Notes under the pieces: model-generated
Told to the model about the DNA's origin: nothing
What the model saw: only the letters and a program-made list of their open reading frames with translations
Databases searched by the model: none
Origin: Carnegiea gigantea
Lineage: Eukaryota > Streptophyta > Magnoliopsida > Caryophyllales > Cactaceae
Direction of reading: 5' to 3'
NCBI GenBank assembly: GCA_029747015.1
Contig: JAKOGI010001199.1
Location: 1 to 64,000 of the forward strand
DNA length: 64,000 nucleotides
Program-made: the position numbers and the translations under genes
Part shown: one piece after another, positions 36,567 through 47,200 of the stretch
Layout: every line of letters starts with the position of its first letter
How positions within the stretch are numbered: position 1 is the stretch's first letter

Positions 36567-37944
36567 GGTTTGAGAATGCTAGCATTTGAGTTTCCTTTGT
36601 CAAGTGTTTGGATGTTAATCCCAAAAGTTTTTTTTGTAGAAAAGAGGAAATCAGAATTTTTTGTATTTTTGTGAAATTATTTTGGAGTTTTGGTAGAATT
36701 GCTAGAGGAAGAACCATTCTCCTAACAAAAAAAATTACCTAGAGAAAGAGCCAGAGAGAGAGAAAGAGGGGGGAGGACATTGGTGGAGGACAAATGATCT
36801 CTTTAGGTGGGGAGAAGAGAACAAATGTGATGGATGCACAGTCAAAGAGGGAGGACCCCCTTTTTTATATTAGCTAGGGCGAGAACTCGCACGCTTTGCG
36901 TGCGGTAAGTTTGGATAAATAAGTTAATTGTAAAACTTGATAGTAACAGTGTGAAATTTCTTCAATTAAAATTTGTGATTATTCAAAAATAGAGAAGTTA
37001 ATTAAATTCAATTTGTAACTTTAAATTATTAAATTAAGAATTGTTAGAATAGTGCGAGTTAGGATAAGATATGCTAATAATTTAGATGAGATATTAGTAT
37101 AACATAAGTTGGTAAGCTTAGGCAAATAATTAAATAGAAAAGTATGATGGTTACATTAATTAAAAACATCTAGAACTACAAAGGATGGAGCGATTAAGTA
37201 GGCAGAACAATCTCGATGACATCATGCCCCATAGTAAGTAAAATAAAAATGATAATATGTAATAAAGAAATTTATTCACATGCTTTTGATTCATTCAACT
37301 TAAATTAAGTCAATACTCATTTTGACACAACAAGAATTAATCCAATCTTTACAAATTCATATAATTTAATCCACAAAAATTAACCCATTTAAACAAGAGG
37401 GAGGGGAAGTACTAAATTGCTCCATCTCATAAAAAACAAAATATTTTTTTATTAAAAAAACTAATATTACCCCTTGTTAAACATAATCAATTAATAAAAA
37501 AATACCTACTCTCCTAGTGCTATCTTTTAGTTCATTCACAAAGTTACACCCTTAAAACATTTTTTTTAGGTTGCAATAAATGTTATTTTGAGGATGTTTC
37601 CTTAAGTACTATTTATTTTCCATAAAAGTCACAAAAAGTAGGGTTTGTATTGTAAAGTCAAAATTGCCCATTGAAAAGTATGACCAATTGAATAAATTTA
37701 CTACATTACTTCCATTTTACTATTACTTACAATAGTAACCCATGTTGTAGAATAAATTTTGAATATATAAAATTATCAAAATGTCCTCATTTAACTATTC
37801 ATTACGAGAATAAGCATTAACTTAAAATGATCAAAATATCCATTCAAATACAAAATTGCCCTCAGTAGTAACTTGCCTTATTCACTTTCGAGATAGTAAG
37901 ATATGGAGGAGAAGGAACCCCCTAGGCTAGGCCCAGCCAAAAAA
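36567..37944. other. No gene; AT-rich intergenic sequence
   Basis: Contains a GA-rich patch (36740-36780), and GCGAGAACTCGCACGCTTTGCGTG at 36890-36902 is a short imperfect hairpin. The rest is AT-rich and stop-dense. Nothing with boundaries or domains. Confidence 0.45.
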
Positions 37945-38580
37945 ACCATACCCGCTTAGAACCTACAAAATTCGCCCCATTGGGCATGAGTATGAGTGGA
38001 GAAAATGGAAAAAAGGGGGCATGGAACGGGTATTGCTAAAATAGGTATGGATATGAGTATAGGTCCTACCCACCCATACCCGTTTTATTAATACTCGCCC
38101 CGTACCTGCCCTGTATCTGCCCATATAAAACCTATACCCGTTTGTCTAAAGTTCTAAATTATTACTTGTACTTGGATATTTTGTTTGTTGTTTTGAGTTG
38201 TATGGTACTAATTCAAGACTTCGGGGGGACATTGTTAAAAACTGTAATTGTCAAGTGCTAATTTATTTCTTTGATTGGCAGACTTTTAATTGTATTCGAC
38301 GTGATATGATATGTTATCAGAAGCTTGGTATTAATGTGACATATTGACTAATTGATGTCGAATATGGCTACAAAACGGGTTTAATTTCTTTTTCTCCAAA
38401 TATACCTAAATAAAACCCGCATACTTACTATATCCAGTAGGTATGAGTATGAATATAACTTTACAACACCTGATAGGTATGAGTATGGATATGAGAATTA
38501 TTTTTAAAAATGGGTATGGGTGAGGGTATGACTAAACTCACCCCGTACCACCCCAGTACCACCCCTACCCTACGCTTTGT
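37945..38580. repeat. GGTATGGGTATG-rich block, probable degraded MITE
   Basis: GGTATGGATATGAGTAT, CCATACCCG and ACCCGCAT-type words recur on both strands, and the right end CCAGTACCACCCCTA resembles hAT ends of the TAGGGGTGG class. The matching left end was not found. A central AT-rich part without the motif (38145-38360) may be the element's interior. Confidence 0.45.
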
Positions 38581-39046
38581 TTTTTTTTTTTTTTTAAAGA
38601 AGGTCGATCGAAATTTTTACTTCTAAAGAATTCACAACTCAAAATGTAAAATTCAAGAGGATTAGTCATAAAAAATTAAACAGTTTTATTGGTTAAGAGT
38701 CAAAAGATTTCTTGAAAAAGTTCATTATTTAAAAGAAATGATTGACTTAATCATTTGTAACTAAAGAGCCATCCCTGAAAATAAAAGAATAATAATTTAT
38801 AACTAAAGATTCCTTAAATACGTAAGAAGTGTTCATCATTTGATACAAAAAATTCATGTTCTAATGTGACAAAAAAATGAAAATTTGTTAGGATATAGAT
38901 AAAAATGTGATTTTAAAGTAAATTTCAAAATATTTTTATCTGTAACATTTGATATATCATCATTAATAGAAATTCAAAATAAATAACAACATACTAAAAA
39001 AATTAAAGTGTTTTTGTTTTGAAGGAATAAAAAAAAATTAAAGAGG
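38581..39046. other. Poly-T tract and AT-rich sequence
   Basis: A run of about 17 T at 38579-38596 is followed by stop-dense AT-rich sequence. No gene. Confidence 0.5.
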
Positions 39047-39466
39047 GAAGATGTCTTATCTAAAGATGATCAACCTATTGGATCTGAAATGTGTGATGAT
39101 GCAAGCAATGTAAGTTGTACAATTGTAGAAGCTTTAATTGTTGAGTAACCGCAATTGAGTTGCAAGCAGGACATGACTCTTGAATTTGAATTTTCAACGC
39201 AACCTTATACTTGACAAGAGAGGAGACAGCTTTGGAAAAAGCTTCAATCACAACGAAGGAGAAGACATGTGCAGAGGCAGGAGGAGCTAACTATAGTTGA
39301 AAAAAGGGATACTAAAATATTTAATCCTACTTTAGTTGCTTGCTATAGGAAAGAAGGTCTGCAGGATAAAAAATCCCAGTACTGGTACACAATAGTGGTT
39401 ATCACCAACTTCAACAAAAGACTTCTATTGAGGCCCATGGTAGGAAAAGAAAGTTTGAAGTGTTGA
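39047..39466 (+). pseudogene. Unidentified decayed ORF upstream of FHY3
   Basis: One frame can be followed for 140 codons with two stops: EDVLSKDDQPIGSEMCDDAS...VEALIVE, stop, PQLSCKQDMTLEFEFSTQPY and T, stop, QERRQLWKKLQSQRRRRHVQ and on through KSQYWYTIVVITNFNKRLLL to a stop at 39466. The consistent frame and balanced composition suggest an old coding sequence rather than chance, but I see no family signature. It lies just upstream of the FHY3 leader and is not part of it in any splice model I can draw. Confidence 0.3.
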
Positions 39467-39859
39467 GTTTGGAAGTGGAGAAATTGATCATCAATAAACG
39501 AACCACCAGTTTTGTTGCAGACATCAACGAGTACAATCCTAATATTAGTTGTTTCTCTATTTCGGTTCCTACTTTAGTGTCACAAGATACTTACTTCTTT
39601 GTATCCTGGTTGATTAGGAATTTTTTTACTTGCTATATTATTACAATAATTGCATTACCTTATAGATAAAAAAAATTAAAGAGATGAAATGCTAGAGCAG
39701 AAATGCGGGAAACGAAAATTGGTTATACGGTGATGATAGACATGGATCACGCCTGAACACTACAATGTGTACACGGTGCAACATGCACGACCGTCTGGTA
39801 AATATTTCCCTTTGATTCCTCTTCCGCACCAGCCAAAAATAAAAAAAGAGAAAAACAAC

Positions 39860-40023
39860 TCAAGCAGAAAGTGAGCCAGAACCCTAGCCCCCCCGTCCCC
39901 GGCTCTCTCTCTCCATTGACTTCTACAGCCGCACCGCCACCGCGCCTCGGCCTTGACCTACGACGCCCACCGCCAACACGTCGCCCCCGACGGCCGATCC
40001 TTCGCCAGATCTGTGACTTTAAG
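39860..40023 (+). other. FHY3: Probable 5' non-coding exon 1 of FHY3
   Basis: A sharply GC-rich island (CCGCACCGCCACCGCGCCTC, CGCCCACCGCCAACACGTCG) in AT-rich surroundings ends with TGACTTTAAG followed by GTTAGT, a good plant 5' splice site at 40023/40024. CT-rich leaders (GGCTCTCTCTCTCC) are typical of plant 5' UTRs. The 61-residue frame here (39871-40056) reads through the donor and is probably not the real product. The upstream edge is a guess; no clear TATA box is visible. Confidence 0.45.
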
Positions 40024-40400
40024 GTTAGTACTTCAGTTTGTCGTTTAGTACTTTAATCTGTAGAGTAATTTGCTTTTAGTAGTTTAATTTGTGAGTTCAG
40101 TTTGCCAATTTCAATTTTAGAGTAGCTATGTTTGTGATCTTAATGTAATTGTTGGTTAGATGGTGATTTTTTGCATTTGAGTTTTATTGATGAAATATTG
40201 GCCACGTATATAAGTAAGAAATTAAGTTTGAGTTCGAGTTTAATCTAATTGTTTGTTAGATGGTGATTGAATGGTTTAGTTCGAGTTTGGTTTAATTTGC
40301 GAATTTAATCCAATTTCAATTCTAGACACGAATTATGTATACGAAATTGAAATTGAAGTTGAAACTTTCCAGAAGACACTGATCGTAATTCTTATTTTAG

Positions 40401-40524
40401 GTCAAAATGCATAGATATTTCCAAAAGAAAGCTATGGAATCATCATTCCCTTCAAGTTCTAGATCCGAAAATGCATAGATGTGGGCTCTCATCGAGGACA
40501 ATTAGCCTAGATGTAATGTGACAG
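40401..40524 (+). other. FHY3: Possible 5' non-coding exon 2 of FHY3
   Basis: Flanked by a good acceptor (TTCTTATTTTAG before 40401) and donor (GTGACAG then GTATGC after 40524). The stretch has several short ATG frames that stop quickly, as in a leader exon. An acceptor at TCCTCTTTCAG (42061-42062) could join it to the leader piece right before the start codon. This is a splice-site reading only. Confidence 0.35.
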
Positions 40525-42062
40525 GTATGCAATTTGGTTCAATGACTTGCTAAATTTAATATTGTGTGTACTATTATTCCGACCCCCCCTTCCTTAAAAT
40601 CCTGGATCTTCCACTGTTTGTCACGTATTATGCATATGTATAACTGGGATCACTGAGCATTTTAGAGCTTTCATGTCAGATCAGTCAGAATCTTAATGCT
40701 GAAAGCAAGACTCCAGAATGGGTGTCATCCGTATTATGCTTTGTTTGATAAGGCGGCTATGATTGGTTTAGTTCTTCTGGGTATTGGATGGATCACTTAT
40801 TGCTACATCATGAAAGATGGTTTTATTCATGCATGAGCTGTGGTTACTGTGCAAACAGATTGAGAATGGAAAAAATTGGTTTTTTGGGGTTTATAGGCTT
40901 TTATGCGTAGCATCTCAAGGGTTAAAGTTTGCGTACTCTTCATCATACATAACAACCATATGTTCTGCGAGCTAGCGTTTTGTACATTGTTGATTATATA
41001 CAACCATACATATTAGCTACAGAGAAGCTGTCCCAGTTGGAACCCAAATTTATAAAGAGCTGCTTGACTACTTCTGTGCCATGGTGGATGCAGTAACGAC
41101 ATCTCGCTAAATAGAGCTTTGAGGTGGTCCATTTGTGACTCTTGGTAGGAGAGAGGCCATTTCTTTTTGGTATTGGGTTGGTTTGATTGATGAAAATGCA
41201 TAGAAATGATAAGAGGATGGGAGGGTTTATTTTTGTTATTTGGTTGTAATTTTTAAGGAGCTTAACCATACTTAATAAATATATAGGTGGTTTCATTTAA
41301 TAGTTTTGCCTTTCCCTTTCCAAAATAATTCTCTCAGTTCTAATATCAGGCATTATCCTCATCCTATATGACTTACGTATGTTGTCGTATAATTTTATTC
41401 TTTGTGCATTTTCCTGAAGCAACATGCTTTGTAATTTAGTATCTTCAGAGCAATTTTGCCAGGATGACCTGTGCTGGGTTGCGTCTTGTTCTTGTGCATC
41501 TAGATGTTATGCTTTTTAAGACCAAACTTATATAAAGGATAGTATGCTAAAGTTAATTATGTATAATGTACTCTTATATATAAGTTCCTAACCCTTTGGA
41601 AGTATGAACTGCTACTATTGTTCTGGGGAAGCGATATAAATATACAATGTCTATTAGAAGGCCACACTATCCCAGTTTGTTTCCCTGTTTGTGGAACAAG
41701 GCTGTAGCGGGGAACGCATTTTACACTTGAGCCGAGTTCTGTGACAGGATGTCATCTACCAACTGCAAGACATTGTATACGTTTCCAAGTTGCACTGCAA
41801 CAGCTGAGAAACTATCATTAACGTTGTACTACAAACTGCAAGCAACTTGTGGGCCTCTGTTTGCTGATAATGTCTCGTGGTAGTTTTGGCATTTCTTACT
41901 GTTGGAAAACTCTGGTATATTTTTGGAAGACTAGAAGGTTTTCTCATCTTTCATTGTCTCACTAATCACTTCAGTCTAAGTTATGAAATTTTCATCCCTT
42001 GGTTAGCGGTAGCAGTTGAAGTCTGACGCTCTAAGTCCCTATACATCTTGGTCCTCTTTCAG
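40525..42062 (+). other. FHY3: Probable leader intron of FHY3
   Basis: Stop-dense AT-rich sequence. The frames on the - strand (41296-40994, 41947-41756) show no domains and look spurious. It ends in TCCTCTTTCAG, a strong plant acceptor, 25 bases upstream of the start codon chosen for FHY3. Confidence 0.4.
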
Positions 42063-42087
42063 GAAAGTAATATTTGCAAGCAGTTCC

Positions 42088-44250
42088 ATGGATATAGATC
42101 TTAGATTGCCATCTGAGGAACAAGATAAGCACGATGAAGAACCAAATGCAATTAACAACATGTTGGCCAGTGATGATAAATTGCATATTGAAGGAGACAC
42201 CAGGACCTTGCTAGATGTTGGAGATGTGCGTGGTGAAGATGGAATAACTCTCAATTCTCCCACGTCTGATCTGGTTGATCTTAAAGAAGATGTGAATCTT
42301 GAGCCACTACCTGGTATGGAATTTGTATCACATCAGGAAGCATATGCTTTTTATCAGGAATATGCTAGGTCTATGGGATTTAACACAGCTATCCAGAACA
42401 GTCGTCGTTCAAAGACATCTAGAGAATTCATAGATGCGAAGTTTGCATGCTCTAGATATGGAACAAAGAGAGAGTATGACAAAGGTAATCGACCACGCGT
42501 GAGGCAATGTAATAAGCAAGAACCTGAAAGTGCTGGCCGCCGATCTTGTGGGAAGACTGACTGCAAGGCAAGTATGCACGTCAAAAGGAGGCCAGATGGC
42601 AGATGGGTGATACATAGTTTTGTAAAGGAGCATAACCATGAGCTTTTACCTGCTCAAGCTGTCAGTGAGCAGACAAGAAAGATATATGCTGCAATGGCTA
42701 GGCATTATGCTGAATATAAAAATGTGGTTGGTCTGAAGAATGATTCAAGGAATCTATTTGATAAGAACCGTAATTTGGTGCTAGAAGTGGGAGATGCTAA
42801 ACTCTTGCTTGATTTTTTCACGCAAATGCAAAATGTGAATTCTAACTTCTTTTATGCTGTAGAGTTGAGTGATGATCTCTGCCTGAAGAGTTTATTATGG
42901 ATTGATGCGAAGAGCAGACATGATTATTTGAACTTCAGTGATGTGGTTGCCTTTGACACGACCTACATAAGAAACAAGTATAAAATGCCGCTTGCTCTTT
43001 TTGTTGGGGTCAATCAACATTATCAATTCATGCTGCTTGGATGTGCTATTGTTACTGATGAAAGTTCAGCAACATATTTGTGGATAATGCAAACATGGCT
43101 TAAAGCAATGAGTGGCCAACCTCCTAGAGTAATAATTACTGATCAAGACAGGTCCATTAAATCAGCTATTACCGAAGTTTTTCCAAATGCTCAGCATTGC
43201 TTTTATTTGTGGCATATTCTGGAGAAGGTTTCAGACAATCTTGGACATGTCATCAAGAAGCATGATAAGTTCATGGCAAAATTTGAAAAATGCATTTACA
43301 GGTCATGGAATGATGAAGAGTTTGAGAAGAGGTGGCAGAAGCTCATTGCTAGATTTGAACTTGAGAATGATGAGCTGATCCAGTCGCTTTATGAAGATCG
43401 TAAGCTATGGGTTCCAACATTCATGAAAGATACATTTTTAGCGGGAATGTCAACCGTCCAGCGTTCGGAGAGTGTTATTTCTTATTTTGATAAATATGTT
43501 CAGAAAAAGAAGACTGTCTCAGATTTCCTGAAGCAGTATGAAGCCATCGTTCATGACAGATATGAGGAGGAAGCCAGAGCAGATTGTGACACTTGGAATA
43601 AGCAGCCGACACTAAAGTCGCCATCTCCTTTTGAGAAGCATATGTCAACTGTATACACACATGCTGTTTTCAAGAAATTCCAAGACGAGGTTTTGGGTTC
43701 TGTTGCCTGTATGCCTAAGAAGGAAAAAGAAGAAGAGTTGACCATAACTTACAGAGTTCAGGTTTATGAAAAAAATCAAGACTTCATTGTTACATGGAAT
43801 GAAGTGAAATCAGAAGTTTCCTGTATATGCCGTTTTTTTGAATACAAAGGTTTCCTTTGCAGACATGCCTTGATTGTTCTCCAAATTTGTGGCCTTTCCA
43901 CTATTCCATCTCAATACATTTTGAAACGATGGACAAAAGATGCAAAAGATAGACACTTAATTGGAGAAGGATCCGAGCAACTGTCATCGAGGGTCCTACG
44001 GTACAATGATTTATGCAAGCGAGCAATAAAATTGAGTGAAGAGGGATCACTATCTCAAGAAAGTTACAGTATTGCCTGTCGTGCTCTGGATGATGCATTC
44101 ACCAATTGCATGAGTGTGAACAATGCTAGCAAGACTCTTCCAGAAGCTGGTACATCAGCAACTCAAGAGCTTCTCAGCATTGAGGATGATGGCCCTAGCC
44201 GCAGTTTTACCAAGACAACAAAAAAGAAGAATCCAACCAAAAAGCGAAAG
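42088..44250 (+). CDS. FHY3: FHY3 coding exon 1 (residues 1-721)
   Basis: This exon carries all folded domains: the FAR1 finger ([68 protein letters not shown]), the MULE core ([67 protein letters not shown]) and the SWIM finger ([20 protein letters not shown]). The frame stays open 15 bases past the splice site and would end KKRKVFDE if unspliced, so an intron-retaining transcript would lack the tail. The donor AAAG then GTTTTT is weak but gives the family sequence KKRKV across the join. Confidence 0.95.
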
Positions 44251-47200
44251 GTTTTTGACGAATGAATTATGGTCGTTTGCGGCTGCTATATGCTGGTCTG
44301 CATTTGGTTAATATTTTTGTATTACAGGTAAACACGGAGGCAGAGGCTATGGGTATTGGCCCACAGGAGACGTTACATCAAATGGTTTGTCTTGGAACTC
44401 ATACTTCCATGACTAGCTCCCTGTACCATTAGAGTCGACTCAATTGAATGAACTTGAGTAGAATCTGTTTTATATCCTCCTGCTTCAATATATTTGGAGT
44501 TCGAAGAAGTTATTCAGTGGAAAGTCCTAAATAATGCCCCACTGTTATAATGCTTGGTAGTTTACCTTTTTGAGGTCTATTCATCTCTATAAATATAAAA
44601 TACTCACTGGCTTTTCTGCAATTTGTAGGACAAATTAAACCCAAGACAAGTGACAACCTTTGATGGATTCTATGGAACTCAACAAGGTGTACAAGGGATG
44701 GTAAGATATGCAGAATAGCTTATGTAACAGACCACAGATTCAAATATTCTGAAGCAAATGCCAAACTCTCCTTATTCTTGGCTATTGCAGGTTCAATTGA
44801 ACTTGATGGCTCCTACACGTAATAATTACTATGGGAATCAACAGACAATGCAAGGACTTGTATGTCGTCTTGTACGAATATTGTGTCTTAGCTTTCCACC
44901 ATCTTAACTACTTTTCATGACCTTTCACTGTAATCTTTTTGTAGGGACAGTTAAACTCAATAGCGTCTAACCATGATGGATATTATGGTCAGCAAAGCAT
45001 GCATGGGCTGGTATGCTTCTAATGCTTACTCCATTTTTACTTTCTCTGTGCAATGACACTTAAAAATTGTGTGCATAGGGATCAGTCTCTCAAGAAACTT
45101 GCAGGATTATTTCCCTGCTAATGTTGTGTTAGTTTGACGAGATTTGTGAGGCCCTGGTTTTTGCTTTATTGTAAAATGTGATGGAGCTTCGGTGACAACT
45201 TGTTCTAATCTATTGGAGCTTCAGTGATATCTTGTTCTTTTTGGGCGATGTTGCTGTGCATCGTATATAGATTTTAGAAAAGAAAATTTCGTAGGCAGCC
45301 TATGGAAAGTGATCTGTTATGTTTGGCCTCTCAGAAGTTGGAAGATAGGAAAACGTGAAACAAAGTTGTATTGTCGGATGCCAGGGGTCCCTTATCATCC
45401 AAATCTGAGTATATATCACGAGAGTCCTACGAAGCCAGAGTAGGGGGTCAGATGTTGTATCCTTGTACCTTGGATTAGAGAGGTTGGCTCCTTTACAACC
45501 TAGATTAAAAACGATTCATTCTAGAGAAATTGCGGTCCTGTATCACGGTCACAATTAATCCTAGGAAATAATGATAATATCTTATTGATTCTTTTGCCTC
45601 TATTCCCTTCCCCTGGAAAGACGAGAAGTTTGTCTAGGATAGGTGTCTCCCTTCCAAAACAATTGTACATAAAAAAAGTAGATGGCGCTATGTGAATCTC
45701 ATTTCACCAAATAGTGAGAGAATGAAGACGGTGATCAACTCATGCCACATGATCTAATGTAACTGATGCAGGATAAGAGTAAAGAATGGGTAAAAAGATT
45801 TAGGAAATTAGAATATTTTGATAATGGAGATCTGTTGTATTTTTTTATTATTTTCGTAGGTTATTTTTAAGCATATTTTAGGATAGCCAAAATAAGAATA
45901 TTTAGTGATATTTCATTAAGATTTAGTTTTATAGTCTATTAGGATAATATTAGGTTACATATTATTATCATTTTCTAGTTTCTATCTTATTATTTAAGTT
46001 TCCTAATGCTAGTTAGCATCTTGGTTATATAAACCATTTATGTAATGGAAGAGGATAGATTCTGAAAAAGAGTTAATATTGAATTTAGGTGGAAGTTCTT
46101 GTGTGAATTTTCTTGGTGTAGGAATTGCTCTTAGAGCATCCTACGTCAATTTGATATCAGAGCTACCTGATCCTATCCTAGCCACTGTCAATTTTCTCTT
46201 TGCTTCCTATCCTTTGTTTCTCAAATAAGCCACAAAAAAAAAAGACCCTAATTTGTGAAACTCTCTTTTCCCATCGTCTAGCCCAATTTAGTAGTTTCCA
46301 GCACTGTTAATGTCAGTGCTGCTAAGATCTAGTACTGCCGACATCTATTCATGACTGCTGCCATATACGTTCTTGCTATTTGGTCGTGTCTCCACAGTTT
46401 GATTGAAGATTGTTGCCCACAGCAGCCATGGGTTAGTGTGACAAACATCATCGAGCACTATTTGTGATTATTCGCAATAAAGAACTCCCTATTACAACTA
46501 ATGTTCTATACCGCATTTTCTCTACTTGTGGGGATGTAGAACACATTGCCAGATTTCGAACAATGGGTTATGTTCATGCTCGGGTAAATTTTTATTCACC
46601 CGAAGATGCTATAAATGCTTTCTGCAAGGTTGTCAGATTTATGAAGGATGTTCATGTTCATGCTCGGGAAAATTATCTTTTCCTTGTAAAAAAAAATTTA
46701 AAAAAAAAAATCCACTGATGAATATGGATTGTTGAATTTAGAAGGTATATATTTGCTCTCTTATTGGTTCTTTCCTGTCTCTATGTCCTTTCTTTCCTCT
46801 AATCTTCATCTCCTTCTCTGCGAATTCTCCTTTTCCGTATCTAACAATCTTTCATTTCATCTGAACTCTATCAAATTAGTATTCGAGCATCTGGCTATTA
46901 TCCTTTGTCCAGTCTCGTAAATCAGAACTATGTCATCAGCAAGTAACATACTTTAAGAGACTTCACCTTGAATCCATTGATTGAGGTCATCCATAACTGA
47001 TGCAAAGAGAAAAGGACTTAAAAAGTCTATCCTTGGTTCAACCCCATATCAATAGTTTCTTATCCTTAAATCTCTAGACCTCTTAACTCTAACCTTGCCT
47101 CAATGATGCATATTTTTATAACCTCTGACTTGAGCTATAGCGACCTCTTTCTTGCTCAAGCATGTCCATAAAGCCTCTCATAACACCTTATCATAAGCCT

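Noticed and set aside
42016..42087. In-frame ATG at 42016 as the FHY3 start
   Set aside because: A strong splice acceptor (TCCTCTTTCAG, 42061-42062) lies between it and the ATG at 42088, and the family N-terminus MDIDL begins at 42088. The upstream codons look like intron and leader.
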